Shown: positions 45,132 to 54,393 of the stretch, piece after piece
Layout: each line of letters begins with the position of its first letter
Numbering within the stretch: position 1 is the first letter of the stretch
DNA from: Stenotrophomonas sp. 57
GTDB lineage: Bacteria > Pseudomonadota > Gammaproteobacteria > Xanthomonadales > Xanthomonadaceae
Length of the DNA stretch: 64,000 nt
NCBI RefSeq assembly: GCF_030291075.1
Contig: NZ_CP127407.1
Coordinates: 1,796,001-1,860,000, forward strand
Direction of reading: 5' to 3'
Program-made: the position numbers and the translations under genes
The notes under the pieces: generated by a model
Databases searched by the model: none
What the model was told of the DNA's origin: nothing
The model's input: only the letters and a program-made list of their open reading frames with translations

Positions 45132-46817
45132 ATGACCGAATCATTTGCCGAACTGTTTGAAGCCAGCCAGGCCAACCTGGCCAAGCTGAAGCCGGGCGCC
45201 ATCGTCAGCGGTACCGTTGTTGAAGTCCGCGGCGACGTCGTGGTGATCAACGCTGGCCTGAAGTCCGAAGGCATCGTGCCGATCGAACAGTTCCGTAACG
45301 ACGCTGGCGAAATCGACGTCGCCGAAGGCGACATCGTCAAGGTCGCCCTCGACTCGATCGAGAACGGCTTCGGCGAAACCGTCCTGTCGCGCGAGAAGGC
45401 CAAGCGCGCGATGGTGTGGGACGAGCTGGAAGAGGCGTTGGAAAAGAACGAAACCATCACCGGCCGCATCAGCGGCAAGGTCAAGGGTGGTTTCACCGTG
45501 GACATCAAGGATGTCCGCGCCTTCCTGCCGGGTTCCCTGGTCGATGTGCGCCCGGTGCGCGATCCGGCCTACCTGGAAGGCAAGGAACTCGAGTTCAAGC
45601 TCATCAAGCTGGACCGCAAGCGTAACAACGTCGTGGTCTCGCGCCGCGCTGTCGTCGAAAGCGAGCACTCGGAAGAGCGCGAGCAGCTGATGGACAAGCT
45701 GCAGGAAGGCGCGATCCTGAAGGGTGTGGTCAAGAACCTGACCGACTACGGCGCGTTCGTGGACCTGGGCGGTATCGACGGCCTGCTGCACATCACCGAC
45801 ATGGCGTGGAAGCGCGTGCGTCACCCGTCGGAAGTCGTGAACGTCGGCGACGAGCTGGACGTCCGCGTGCTGAAGTTCGACCGCGAGCGCAACCGCGTTT
45901 CGCTGGGCCTGAAGCAGCTGGGCGAGGATCCGTGGGACAACATCGGCCGTCGTTACCCGGCCAACAGCCGCGTCTTCGGCAAGGTCTCCAACGTCACCGA
46001 TTACGGTGCGTTCGTTGAGATCGAGCCGGGCGTCGAAGGCCTGGTGCACGTCTCCGAGATGGATTGGACCAACAAGAACGTCAACCCGTCCAAGGTTGTC
46101 CAGGTTGGTGATGAAGTCGAAGTGATGGTGCTGGACGTCGATGAAGAGCGTCGCCGCATCTCGCTGGGCATGAAGCAGGTTGCCGCCAATCCGTGGGAAA
46201 CCTTCGCTGCCACCCACAAGAAGGGTGACAAGGTGTCGGGCCAGATCAAGTCGATCACCGACTTCGGCATCTTCATCGGCCTGGACGGCGGCATCGACGG
46301 CCTGGTCCACCTGTCCGACATCAGCTGGAACACCACCGGCGAAGACGTCGTTCGCAACTTCAAGAAGGGCGATACCCTGGACGCCGTCGTCCTGGCTGTC
46401 GATCCGGAGCGCGAGCGCATCTCCCTGGGCGTGAAGCAGCTGGAGCAGGATCCGTTCGGCCAGTACATGGCTGCCAATCCGAAGGGCTCCAAGGTCGAAG
46501 GCGTGGTGAAGGAAGTCGACGCCAAGGGCGCGATCATCGAGCTGGCTGACGGCATCGAAGGTTACGTCTCGGCGCGCGACATCGCCAACGAGCGCGTTGA
46601 CGACGCCACCCAGCACCTGAAGGTCGGCGACAAGATCGAAGCCAAGTTCGTGGGCATGGACCGCAAGGGCCGTACCCTGCAGCTGTCGATCAAGGCCAAG
46701 GACGACGCGGAAATGCGCGAAGTGCTGGAGGAATACCAGTCCTCTTCGGCTTCCAGCGGCACCACCCAGCTGGGCGCGCTGCTGCGTGCACAGCTGAACG
46801 GCAACAAGTCCGAGTAA
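45132..46817 (+). CDS. rpsA: 30S ribosomal protein S1
   Basis: S1 (561 residues) binds mRNA leaders on the 30S subunit and is essential for initiation on structured or weak Shine-Dalgarno messages. Six S1 (OB-fold) repeats can be followed: the first near residues 20-90 ([21 protein letters not shown]), then [77 protein letters not shown] and [21 protein letters not shown] (each quoted as a short motif). Length matches E. coli (557). It is followed by a hairpin and then ihfB. Confidence 0.97.
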   Translation: MTESFAELFEASQANLAKLKPGAIVSGTVVEVRGDVVVINAGLKSEGIVPIEQFRNDAGEIDVAEGDIVKVALDSIENGFGETVLSREKAKRAMVWDELEEALEKNETITGRISGKVKGGFTVDIKDVRAFLPGSLVDVRPVRDPAYLEGKELEFKLIKLDRKRNNVVVSRRAVVESEHSEEREQLMDKLQEGAILKGVVKNLTDYGAFVDLGGIDGLLHITDMAWKRVRHPSEVVNVGDELDVRVLKFDRERNRVSLGLKQLGEDPWDNIGRRYPANSRVFGKVSNVTDYGAFVEIEPGVEGLVHVSEMDWTNKNVNPSKVVQVGDEVEVMVLDVDEERRRISLGMKQVAANPWETFAATHKKGDKVSGQIKSITDFGIFIGLDGGIDGLVHLSDISWNTTGEDVVRNFKKGDTLDAVVLAVDPERERISLGVKQLEQDPFGQYMAANPKGSKVEGVVKEVDAKGAIIELADGIEGYVSARDIANERVDDATQHLKVGDKIEAKFVGMDRKGRTLQLSIKAKDDAEMREVLEEYQSSSASSGTTQLGALLRAQLNGNKSE

Positions 46818-46846
46818 TCGGCCTTACGCTGTTTGTTGTTTCCTGG

Positions 46847-46876
46847 ACGGCCCGGGCTTCTGCCTGGGCCGTTTCA
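46847..46876 (+). terminator. Hairpin between rpsA and ihfB
   Basis: ACGGCCCGGGC-TTCT-GCCTGGGCCGT followed by TTC. The stem is strong but the T-run is short, so partial termination is more likely than a full stop, leaving ihfB transcribed at a lower level. Confidence 0.6.
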
Positions 46877-46905
46877 GGCTGAGATGCCCCTGATGTGAGC
46901 CGGTA

Positions 46906-47211
46906 ATGACCAAATCCGAACTGATCGAAATCCTTGCGCGCCGCCAGGCGCACCTGAAGGCCGATGATGTCGATCTGGCGGTGAAGTCATTGCTGGAAAT
47001 GATGGGCGGATCGCTGTCCGCCGGGGATCGCATCGAAATCCGTGGTTTTGGCAGCTTCTCGCTGCACTATCGTCCGCCGCGCCTGGGTCGCAACCCGAAG
47101 ACCGGCGAATCGGTTGCCCTGCCGGGCAAGCACGTCCCCCATTTCAAGCCGGGCAAGGAACTGCGCGAGCGGGTCAGCAGTGTGCTGCCGCTGGACGCCG
47201 ATCCGGCCTGA
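46906..47211 (+). CDS. ihfB: Integration host factor subunit beta
   Basis: A DNA-bending nucleoid protein subunit of 101 residues that pairs with IhfA. The opening [14 protein letters not shown], the central [26 protein letters not shown] (motif [19 protein letters not shown], with the DNA-intercalating Pro in the beta arm) and [12 protein letters not shown] match the family. It sits downstream of rpsA, the standard location, and upstream of lapAB. Confidence 0.96.
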
Positions 47212-47287
47212 GCCTCCGTCGCGCCACCGCGTGCGAATCCAGCCGCGGGTCGGATAAGCTACGGACTCCTGCCACTGGAGCTGTCGC

Positions 47288-47569
47288 ATGAAGGTCTTTC
47301 GTCTGCTGGTCCTGCTGGCGGTCCTGATCCTTGGGCTGATCATTGGTGCGGTCAACATGACCGCGATGTCGATCAACCTGCTGTTTACCCAGTTGAATAC
47401 CTCCGTGGGCGTGGCGCTGATTGCGGCCCTGCTGATCGGTGTCATCGTCGGTGCCGGCCTGGTGCTGGTGAGCGTGGTCATTCCGCTCTACGGCCAGCTG
47501 CGCCGTGCCAACAAGTCCGCCGCCACGCCGGCCGCGGGTGTTTCCCCCCAATCTTTTGATGGACGCTGA
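47288..47569 (+). CDS. lapA: Lipopolysaccharide assembly protein A
   Basis: LapA (DUF1049/YciS; 93 residues) is a small inner-membrane protein co-expressed with LapB. Two hydrophobic helices (about residues 5-25 and 42-65) are connected by a short loop with NMTAMSINLLF, then a basic cytoplasmic tail. It lies six bases before lapB, so the two are co-translated. The role is inferred mainly from neighbourhood and fold. Confidence 0.9.
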   Translation: MKVFRLLVLLAVLILGLIIGAVNMTAMSINLLFTQLNTSVGVALIAALLIGVIVGAGLVLVSVVIPLYGQLRRANKSAATPAAGVSPQSFDGR

Positions 47570-47575
47570 TCGAAG

Positions 47576-48754
47576 ATGGATTTCGTCACCGAGTGGCTGT
47601 GGTTTTTCCTGTTCGTTCCGCTGGCCGCACTGGCCGGGTGGGTGATTGGCCGGCGTGGCGGCCAGCGCCACGGTGACAACCAGGTCAGCCGACTGTCCAG
47701 CACCTACTTCCGTGGCCTGAACTACCTGCTCAACGAGCAGCCGGACAAGGCCATCGAACTGTTCCTGCACATCGCCGAGCTGGACAAGGAAACCTTCGAG
47801 ACCCAGGTTGCGCTGGGCCACCTGTTCCGCCGCCGCGGTGAAGTGGACCGCGCCATCCGCCTGCACCAGGGGCTGGTCAACCGCCATGACCTGAGCGACG
47901 CGCAGCGCGTGCAGGCCCTGCTGGCGCTGGGCGAGGACTACATGAAGTCCGGCCTGCTGGACCGTGCAGAGACTGTGTTCACCGAGTTGGCGCAGCTGGA
48001 CCAGCGCGCTCCGCAGGCGCTCAAGCACCTGATCGGCATCTACCAGGCCGAGCGTGACTGGGAAAAGGCGATCGACAACGCCACCCGCTTCGAAGACGTC
48101 ACCGGCGAGCCGATGGGCAAGCTGATCGGTCAGTTCGAATGCGAGCTGGCCGAACGCTTCCGTGGCGCCGGCAAGCTGGAAGAGGCGAGGGCGGCGATCG
48201 CCCGCGCCTACCAGGCCGACGCCATGTCGGTGCGCGCCGGCATCATCGAAGGTCGACTTGAGACGGATGCGGGTAATGCCGAAGCCGCCGTGCGTGCATT
48301 CGAACGCGCCGCGCGCAACGATCCGGAGTACCTGCCCGAGCTGCTGCCGGCGCTGATGGAAAACTACCGCAAGGTCGGCGACCTGGGGGGCGCGCGTGCG
48401 TTCCTGTCGGAAATGACCGAACACTACCGTGGCATTGCCCCGGTGCTGGCCCTGACCCGGCTGATGGAAGAGCAGGAGGGTGTGGCTCCGGCCCGTGCCT
48501 ACCTTGGCCGCCAGCTCAAGGATCGTCCGTCGGTGCGTGGCGAATCGGCGCTGATCGACCTGACCCTGGCCGAGGGCGCCGATTCCACCGCGACCCTGCA
48601 CGACCTCAAGCACATCACCGACCAGTTGCTGGTGCGCAACCCTGCCTACCGCTGCACCCGCTGCGGCTTCGGCGCACGCACCCACCACTGGCAGTGCCCG
48701 AGCTGCAAGGAATGGGGCACGGTCAAGCCACTGCTGAACTACGCGGTGCTCTGA
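47576..48754 (+). CDS. lapB: Lipopolysaccharide assembly protein B
   Basis: LapB/YciM controls LPS synthesis by steering the FtsH protease towards LpxC, and so balances LPS with phospholipid. The 392-residue protein has an N-terminal transmembrane anchor (WLWFFLFVPLAALAGWVIG), about nine TPR-like helical repeats (for example YLLNEQPDKAIELFLHIAELD) and a C-terminal rubredoxin-like zinc knuckle with Cys360, Cys363, Cys374 and Cys377 (CTRCGF, CPSC). All key elements are intact. It is followed after three bases by a sugar-phosphate transferase gene. Confidence 0.94.
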   Translation: MDFVTEWLWFFLFVPLAALAGWVIGRRGGQRHGDNQVSRLSSTYFRGLNYLLNEQPDKAIELFLHIAELDKETFETQVALGHLFRRRGEVDRAIRLHQGLVNRHDLSDAQRVQALLALGEDYMKSGLLDRAETVFTELAQLDQRAPQALKHLIGIYQAERDWEKAIDNATRFEDVTGEPMGKLIGQFECELAERFRGAGKLEEARAAIARAYQADAMSVRAGIIEGRLETDAGNAEAAVRAFERAARNDPEYLPELLPALMENYRKVGDLGGARAFLSEMTEHYRGIAPVLALTRLMEEQEGVAPARAYLGRQLKDRPSVRGESALIDLTLAEGADSTATLHDLKHITDQLLVRNPAYRCTRCGFGARTHHWQCPSCKEWGTVKPLLNYAVL

Positions 48755-48757
48755 TCC

Positions 48758-49747
48758 ATGCCGTGGCTCGTGATGGGCGCGCTGCTGGGGCTTGCCCTGC
48801 TGAGTGCCGGATTGACCTGGGCGGCACGTGGCTATGCCCTGCGCCAGCAACTGATGGATCAGCCCGGCGAGCGTCGCAGCCATAGCGTGGCAACGCCGCG
48901 CGGCGGCGGAATCGCGATCGTCATCAGCCTGCTGGTCACTGCTGGCGTGGCGATGTGGGTCTGGCCCGAATCGGCGCCAAGCCTGCTGGTCGCCAGCATC
49001 GGCCTGGTGCTGGTCGCGGGCATCGGCTGGTGGGACGACCACCGGCCGTTGCCGGCCATGCGCCGCCTGCTGGTGCATTTCATTGCCGCCGCACTGCTGG
49101 GTGCGCTGGTGAAGGTGCACGGTGGCAGCTGGCTGCTGGCCGGGCTGGTGTTGGTGTTCACCGCGTCGCTGATCAACATCTGGAACTTCATGGATGGCAT
49201 CAACGGTATTGCTGCCAGCCAGGCCCTCGTGGTCGCGCTGGGCCTGGCGCCGGTGCTGCCCTGGCCCTATTCGCTGGCCGCCGTCGCGCTCGGCCTGGCC
49301 TGCCTGGGCTTTCTGCCGTTCAATTTTCCACGGGCGCGGATCTTCATGGGCGATGTCGGAAGTGGCGCGCTGGGCTATGCCGTTGCCGTCGTTCTGGCCA
49401 TCGCCGCGGTGCGTACCGATATCCACTGGATCCTGCTGCTGGTGCCGGCCTCGGCGTTCCTTGTGGACGCTGGCTTCACACTGGCGGCGCGCATCATTTC
49501 AGGACAACGCTGGATGGAACCCCATACCCAGCATGTCTACCAGCGGGCGGTACAGGCAGGAGCCAGTCATGCCCAGGTGACAGGGATGTACTTTGCTTTG
49601 GGCCTGTTCAGCATTACAGTGCTTAATGTCTGCTCCAATTTGCAGCCGAGGTGGGAGGCTGTCCTGGCGGTCGCGTGGTTTGCCGCGCTGAGCGTCGTTT
49701 GGCTCCTCCTGCGCAATGGATTGCGTCACCGACAAGGATCTACCTGA
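48758..49747 (+). CDS. WecA-like undecaprenyl-phosphate sugar-1-phosphate transferase
   Basis: A 329-residue multispanning membrane enzyme of the MraY/WecA (glycosyltransferase family 4) group, which loads the first sugar phosphate onto undecaprenyl phosphate to begin O-antigen or exopolysaccharide repeat units. Catalytic aspartates are at Asp93-Asp94 (GWWDD), the motif NFMDGINGIA is at 143-152, and FMGDVGSG lies near residue 200. About ten hydrophobic segments are visible. Closest in context to WbpL/WecA types in operons with WbpM-like dehydratases. Genes on both sides are three to four bases away, so this is one operon from lapA to galU. Confidence 0.9.
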   Translation: MPWLVMGALLGLALLSAGLTWAARGYALRQQLMDQPGERRSHSVATPRGGGIAIVISLLVTAGVAMWVWPESAPSLLVASIGLVLVAGIGWWDDHRPLPAMRRLLVHFIAAALLGALVKVHGGSWLLAGLVLVFTASLINIWNFMDGINGIAASQALVVALGLAPVLPWPYSLAAVALGLACLGFLPFNFPRARIFMGDVGSGALGYAVAVVLAIAAVRTDIHWILLLVPASAFLVDAGFTLAARIISGQRWMEPHTQHVYQRAVQAGASHAQVTGMYFALGLFSITVLNVCSNLQPRWEAVLAVAWFAALSVVWLLLRNGLRHRQGST

Positions 49748-49750
49748 CTT

Positions 49751-51664
49751 ATGGCTTCACCCCTGCGGGACAGAATTCTGGGCCTGATGCCGCGCTCGGC
49801 CATTGTCTGCCATGACCTGTTCATGGTCTGGGCATGCTGGCAGCTGCTTCACGCGGGGCGCTACTCGATCCTGCCCAACGCGCCCGCGCTGCCCCTCTGG
49901 AACGTCGATACCACCCTGGTGCTGCTGCTGCAGGCCCTGGTGTTCTGGCGCGTGGGCCTGTATCGCGGGCTGTGGCGTTTCGCCAGCGTCAGCGACCTGC
50001 TGAACATCTTCAAGGCCAGCTTCATCGGCCTGGTCGGCATCGTGCTGGTGCTGATGTGGAAGCGCTTCGACGGCGTGCCGATGTCCGTGCTGGTGATCTA
50101 TCCGTTCGCGCTGTCGGCGCTGCTGGGCGCGCCGCGCCTGCTGTACCGGGCCTGGAAGGACTACCAGGCACTGCAGTCCGATTCGAGCGCGCGCCGCGTG
50201 CTGATCCTCGGTGCCGGGCAGGCAGCCGAGACCCTGGTCCGCGATCTGCGCCGTTCCGGCAACTTCGAGCCGGTCGGCCTGCTGGATGATGCACCCCACC
50301 TGCGTGGCGCCAATCTGCAGGGTCTGCCGATCCTCGGCAGTCTGGATGATGCCCCGACGGTGGTCCGCGAGACGGCGGCCAAGCTGCTGGTGATCGCCAT
50401 GCCTTCGCTGGATGCCGCGGGCATGCAGCGTGTGGTCGCCATCTGTGAAAGCACCGGCGTGCCGTTCCGCACGGTGCCCAAGCTCAGCGACATCCTGCAG
50501 GGCCAGTCGCTGCCAGGCCAGCTGAAGGAAGTGGCGATCGAGGACCTGCTTGGCCGCAAGCCGATCACCCCGGACTGGAACCTGATCCGTGGCTGGTTGG
50601 GCGGGCGCACCGTGATGGTCACCGGTGCCGGTGGTTCGATCGGCTCGGAGCTGTGCCGCCAGTGCGCACGCCACGGTGCCGGCCGCATCGTCCTGCTGGA
50701 GATCAGCGAGCTGCTGCTGCTGACCATCGAAGGTGAGCTGCGCCGCAGCTTCCCCGATATCGAGATCGAAGCGGTGCTGGGCGACTGTGGCGACCCCGCG
50801 GTGATCCGCCATGCACTCTCGCTGCATCCGGTCGACACCGCATTCCATGCCGCTGCCTACAAGCATGTGCCGGTGCTGGAACGGCAGCTGCGCGAAGCGG
50901 TGCGCAACAACATTCTGGCGACCGAGAACGTGGCCCGTGCCTGCCTTGAAGCACGCGTCGAGCATTTCGTGTTCATCTCCACCGACAAGGCGGTCGATCC
51001 AGTCAACGCGCTGGGTGCGAGCAAGCGCTACGCAGAGATGATCTGCCAGAGCCTGGACCAGAAGTCCACGCACACCCGTTTCGTCACGGTACGTTTCGGC
51101 AACGTGCTGGCCTCGGCCGGCAGTGTGGTGCCGCTGTTCCGCGAACAGATCCTGCGCGGCGGCCCGGTCACGGTCACCGACCCGGAAGTCAGCCGCTACT
51201 TCATGACCATCCCCGAGGCCTGCCAGCTGATCCTGCAGGCAGCGGCGTCGGCATCGCATGGTGCGATCTACACGCTCGACATGGGTGAGCCGGTACCGAT
51301 CCGCCTCCTGGCCGAGCAGATGATCCGCCTGGCGGGCAAGCAGCCGTACAAGGATGTGCAGATCATCTATACCGGCCTGCGCCCGGGCGAGAAGCTGCAC
51401 GAGACGCTGTTCTACTCGGACGAGGACTACCGCGCCACCGCGCATCCGAAGATCCTCGAAGCCGGCGTGCGCACGTTCTCGCGCGATCTGGTGCTGGGCA
51501 ACGTCCCGCGCCTGCGCGACGCGGTGTGCAGCTATGACACCGACACCATCAAGGAAGTCCTGTTTGCGACGATGCCGGAGTTCTCTCCGATCGAACAGGA
51601 TGCTTACATCTCATCCGCTAAAGTCGTGCCTTTTCCGGCACGTGAGGCCAACAGGCACCAATGA
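49751..51664 (+). CDS. CapD/WbpM-type membrane nucleotide-sugar 4,6-dehydratase
   Basis: A 637-residue polysaccharide-biosynthesis protein. Four N-terminal transmembrane helices (residues 15-130) precede a first Rossmann domain (VLILGAGQAAETLV) and a second, catalytic one (VTGAGGSIGSELCRQ near residue 290). The catalytic motif in this group is Asp-Lys plus a Met/Lys pair; here FISTDKAVDPVNALGASKRYAE (motif STDKAVDP and GASKRYAE) keeps the STDK and the later Lys. Homologues convert UDP-GlcNAc to UDP-4-keto-6-deoxy-GlcNAc for O-antigen or capsule. It overlaps galU by four bases. Confidence 0.93.
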   Translation: MASPLRDRILGLMPRSAIVCHDLFMVWACWQLLHAGRYSILPNAPALPLWNVDTTLVLLLQALVFWRVGLYRGLWRFASVSDLLNIFKASFIGLVGIVLVLMWKRFDGVPMSVLVIYPFALSALLGAPRLLYRAWKDYQALQSDSSARRVLILGAGQAAETLVRDLRRSGNFEPVGLLDDAPHLRGANLQGLPILGSLDDAPTVVRETAAKLLVIAMPSLDAAGMQRVVAICESTGVPFRTVPKLSDILQGQSLPGQLKEVAIEDLLGRKPITPDWNLIRGWLGGRTVMVTGAGGSIGSELCRQCARHGAGRIVLLEISELLLLTIEGELRRSFPDIEIEAVLGDCGDPAVIRHALSLHPVDTAFHAAAYKHVPVLERQLREAVRNNILATENVARACLEARVEHFVFISTDKAVDPVNALGASKRYAEMICQSLDQKSTHTRFVTVRFGNVLASAGSVVPLFREQILRGGPVTVTDPEVSRYFMTIPEACQLILQAAASASHGAIYTLDMGEPVPIRLLAEQMIRLAGKQPYKDVQIIYTGLRPGEKLHETLFYSDEDYRATAHPKILEAGVRTFSRDLVLGNVPRLRDAVCSYDTDTIKEVLFATMPEFSPIEQDAYISSAKVVPFPAREANRHQ

Positions 51665-52539
51665 GCAAGCGAATTCGCAAAGCGGTTTTCCCGGTGGCAG
51701 GACTCGGGACGCGTTTTTTGCCAGCAACCAAGACCGTACCGAAGGAGATGCTGCCGATCATTGATCGGCCGCTGATCCAGTACGCGGTCGATGAGGCGAT
51801 CGAAGCGGGCTGTGACACGCTGGTGTTCATCACCAACCGCTACAAGCACGCGGTCGCCGACTACTTCGACAAGGCCTACGAGCTGGAGCAGAAGCTCGAG
51901 CGCGCCGGCAAGCAGGAACAGCTGGAGATGATCCGCCACGTGCTGCCCAACGGCGTGCGCGCGATCTTCGTGACCCAGGCCGAGGCCCTGGGCCTGGGCC
52001 ATGCGGTGCTGTGTGCGAAGGCCGTGATCGGTGACGAGCCGTTTGCAGTGCTGCTGCCGGACGACCTGATCTGGAACCGCGGCGACGGCGCGCTGAAGCA
52101 GATGGCCGATCTGAACGAAGCCAGTGGCGCCAGCGTCATCGCCGTTGAAGATGTGCCGCACGACAAGACCGCCAGCTATGGCATCGTCGCAACCGAGGCC
52201 TTCGATGGCCGCAAGGGGCGCATTTCGCAGATCGTGGAGAAGCCGAAGCCGGAGGACGCGCCGAGCGACCTGGCCGTGGTCGGCCGCTACGTGCTGAGCC
52301 CGAAGATCTTCGAGCTGCTGGAAAATACCGGCAGCGGCGCCGGCGGTGAGATCCAGCTGACCGATGCGATCGCGCAGCTGCTGAAGACCGAAGAAGTCGA
52401 TGCCTATCGTTTCGAGGGCACGCGCTTCGACTGCGGCACGCACCTGGGGCTGGTCGAAGCGACGATCCGTTTCGCGCTGGACAACCCGAAGCTGGCAGGG
52501 CCGGCGCGGGAGAAGCTGGCGGCGATGTTGGCGGAATAA
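51661..52539 (+). CDS. galU: UTP-glucose-1-phosphate uridylyltransferase
   Basis: GalU makes UDP-glucose from UTP and glucose 1-phosphate, a precursor for LPS core, exopolysaccharide and other glycans. The 292-residue protein has the nucleotide-binding opening AGLGTRFLPATKTVPKEMLP, the metal-binding region LPDDLIW, VEKPKPEDAPS, the sugar-binding GGEIQLTDAI and the late FDCGTHLG. It is the last gene of the lapA-to-galU run. It overlaps the dehydratase gene by four bases and is followed by a highly structured 3' region. Confidence 0.96.
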   Translation: MSKRIRKAVFPVAGLGTRFLPATKTVPKEMLPIIDRPLIQYAVDEAIEAGCDTLVFITNRYKHAVADYFDKAYELEQKLERAGKQEQLEMIRHVLPNGVRAIFVTQAEALGLGHAVLCAKAVIGDEPFAVLLPDDLIWNRGDGALKQMADLNEASGASVIAVEDVPHDKTASYGIVATEAFDGRKGRISQIVEKPKPEDAPSDLAVVGRYVLSPKIFELLENTGSGAGGEIQLTDAIAQLLKTEEVDAYRFEGTRFDCGTHLGLVEATIRFALDNPKLAGPAREKLAAMLAE

Positions 52540-52585
52540 GGTTTATCGAGCGCTCCGTTCGCGGCGCCTTGATTGATACGTGGGG

Positions 52586-52768
52586 GAGGGGGCGGATGGC
52601 CCTCTCCAAAACACGCCAAAGCCCTTCCATGGTGCTCGATGGCGCCTTGCTCGTGTGCGCTGTCCTGCGCACACGGCAAGACCGGGGTTGGGCGTCCTGC
52701 CCAACCCGCCCGAGGCATGCCTCGGGCCCATGGCGCCAACGGTTTTGGAGAGGGCCATCCGCCCCCTC
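52586..52768 (+). repeat. 27-bp perfect inverted repeat with nested hairpins (galU 3' region)
   Basis: Arms 52586-52612 and 52742-52768 are perfectly complementary. Inside, TGGCGCC (52640-52646) can pair with GGCGCCA (52732-52738). That inner stem holds three hairpins: 52646-52680 (GTGTGCGC/GCGCACAC), 52685-52707 (GGGTTGGGC/GCCCAACCC) and 52708-52727 (a perfect 20-base palindrome GCCCGAGGCATGCCTCGGGC). This gives a long stem ending in a multi-branched junction, before the shared terminator. No protein coding is credible. Confidence 0.75.
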
Positions 52769-52822
52769 TCGACCGTTTTCCGTGCGGCGCGGACGCGAAG
52801 GGCGGAATCAAGGGCAGAAACA

Positions 52823-52850
52823 AAAAAGGCAGCCGATGGCTGCCTTTTTC
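52823..52850. terminator. Bidirectional terminator between galU and fadA
   Basis: AAAAAGGCAGCC-GAT-GGCTGCCTTTTT: a symmetric stem flanked by an A-run on one side and a T-run on the other, serving the two convergent operons. Confidence 0.88.
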
Positions 52851-52874
52851 GTTTCCAGAGCAGGATCAAAAGCA

Positions 52875-52898
52875 TCCACGCACGGCGTGGATCTACTG
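52875..52898 (-). repeat. REP of the GTAGATCCACGC type
   Basis: ATCCACGC-ACG-GCGTGGAT followed by CTAC on the plus strand. The same stem type occurs at 29786. Confidence 0.75.
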
Positions 52899-52943
52899 CT
52901 CTTGCCTTTGCTCACCCTCCGCCGCGCGGAATGCTGGATGGCG

Positions 52944-53043
52944 CGGGTGGGTGAGGCTGACCGGGACTGTCAGCGGCATGGATGCCGCTGCCAAGCCCCC
53001 AGGGACGGGTTTACGGCGTGTCCCGGGCAGTCTCACCCACCCG
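52944..53043 (+). repeat. Structured repeat element, copy C
   Basis: Left arm CGGGTGGGTGAGGCTGACCG... and right arm ...GGGCAGTCTCACCCACCCG pair with only minor mismatches. The hairpin GCGGCAT-GG-ATGCCGC and the core TGCCAAGCCCCCAGGG...GGGTTTACGGCGT match copies A and B. It ends 45 bp from the fadA stop codon. Confidence 0.8.
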
Positions 53044-53087
53044 GGCCCCACAGCCAACCGACACTCCAGCCGGCAACGCTTTGAACC

Positions 53088-54296
53088 TTACAGCGCCTCG
53101 AAAATACCCGCTGCGCCCATGCCGGTGCCGATGCACATCGTCACCATGCCGTACTTCTGCTGGCGACGACGCAGGCCATGCAGCAGGGTCGCGGTGCGGA
53201 TCGCGCCGGTCGCGCCCAGCGGGTGGCCCAGGGCGATCGCGCCGCCCAGCGGGTTGACCTTGCTCGGGTCCAGGCCGCAATCGCGGATCACCGCCAGCGA
53301 CTGCGCGGCGAAGGCTTCGTTGAGCTCGATCCAGTCCAGCTGGTCCTGGGTCAGGCCGGCCTGCTTCAGGGCCTTCGGGATCGCGGCGATCGGGCCGATG
53401 CCCATCACTTCCGGACGCACGCCGGCCACCGAGAAGCTGACGAAACGGGCCAGCGGGGTCAGGCCGTAATCCTTGATCGCCTGCTCCGACGCCAGCAGCA
53501 CGGCACCGGCGCCATCGCTCATCTGCGAGGAGTTGCCGGCGGTGACGGTGCCGCCGAACTGGCCGTTGCGGAACACCGGGCGCAGCTTGGCCAGACCTTC
53601 AGCCGAGGAATCCGGGCGCGGACCTTCGTCGGTGTCGGCGACCTTGTTGCGGGTGATGATGCGCTGGCCATCGGCCAGGTCCGGCAGGTGCGAGACGATC
53701 TCGTACGGGCTGATCTCGTCCTTGAACTCGCCGTTCTGGATCGCGGCCATGGCCTTCTGGTGCGAGGCCAAGGCGAAGGCGTCCTGGTCTTCGCGCGAGA
53801 CCTTCCACTCTTCGGCCACCTTCTCGGCGGTGATGCCCATGCCGTAGGCGATGGCCACGTGGTCGTTGTCGAACACGCTGGGGGCCATCGCGATCTTGTT
53901 GCCCATCATCGGCACCATCGACATCGATTCGGTGCCGCCGGCCAGCATCAGGTCGGCGTTGCCCAGGCGGATCGCATCGGCGGCCTGCGCCACGGCCTGC
54001 AGGCCGGAGGAGCAGAAGCGGTTCACGGTCTGCGCGGCGATGGTGTTGGGCAGGCCAGCCAGCAGCACGCCGATGCGCGCCACGTTCATGCCCTGCTCGG
54101 CTTCCGGCATGGCGCAGCCGATGATCGCGTCATCGATGCGGTTGACGTCCACGCCCGGGGCCTGCGCGACGACGCTGCGCAGCACGTGCGCAAGCATGTC
54201 GTCGGGGCGGGTGTTGCGGAACATGCCCTTGGGCGCCTTGCCGACCGGGGTACGGGTGGCGGCGACGATGTAGGCGTCTTGGATTTGCTTGGTCAT
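53088..54296 (-). CDS. fadA: Acetyl-CoA C-acyltransferase (thiolase)
   Basis: The thiolase of fatty-acid beta-oxidation, cleaving 3-ketoacyl-CoA with CoA to give acetyl-CoA. The 402-residue protein has the nucleophile Cys95 (VNRFCSSGLQAV), His358 (GGAIALGHPLGATGAI) and the second Cys388 (CIGTGMGAAGIFE). GMFRNTRPDD near the start is typical of this branch. It follows the fadB-like gene by 98 bp containing two REP-like palindromes, in an operon controlled by a PsrA-like regulator. Confidence 0.94.
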   Translation of the reverse strand: MTKQIQDAYIVAATRTPVGKAPKGMFRNTRPDDMLAHVLRSVVAQAPGVDVNRIDDAIIGCAMPEAEQGMNVARIGVLLAGLPNTIAAQTVNRFCSSGLQAVAQAADAIRLGNADLMLAGGTESMSMVPMMGNKIAMAPSVFDNDHVAIAYGMGITAEKVAEEWKVSREDQDAFALASHQKAMAAIQNGEFKDEISPYEIVSHLPDLADGQRIITRNKVADTDEGPRPDSSAEGLAKLRPVFRNGQFGGTVTAGNSSQMSDGAGAVLLASEQAIKDYGLTPLARFVSFSVAGVRPEVMGIGPIAAIPKALKQAGLTQDQLDWIELNEAFAAQSLAVIRDCGLDPSKVNPLGGAIALGHPLGATGAIRTATLLHGLRRRQQKYGMVTMCIGTGMGAAGIFEAL

Positions 54297-54325
54297 TGCA
54301 GTGATCTCTCGAAGTTTTTGCCGGT

Positions 54326-54384
54326 GTGCCCACCAGGGTGGGCAACTACCAGAGGCGGAGGAGTGCCGGCCAACGGCCGGCACC
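54326..54384. repeat. REP-like palindromes inside the fadB-fadA spacer
   Basis: GTGCCCACC-AG-GGTGGGCA followed by ACTAC (54326-54350), and GTGCCGGCC-AAC-GGCCGGCAC (54363-54383). Both sit between two genes of one operon. Confidence 0.75.
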
Positions 54385-54393
54385 CGCCATCAA

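Noticed and set aside
52573..53469. Open frames on both strands over the galU-fadA spacer
   Set aside because: They follow the inverted repeats and the structured element, have no start signals, and run into fadA in the antisense direction.
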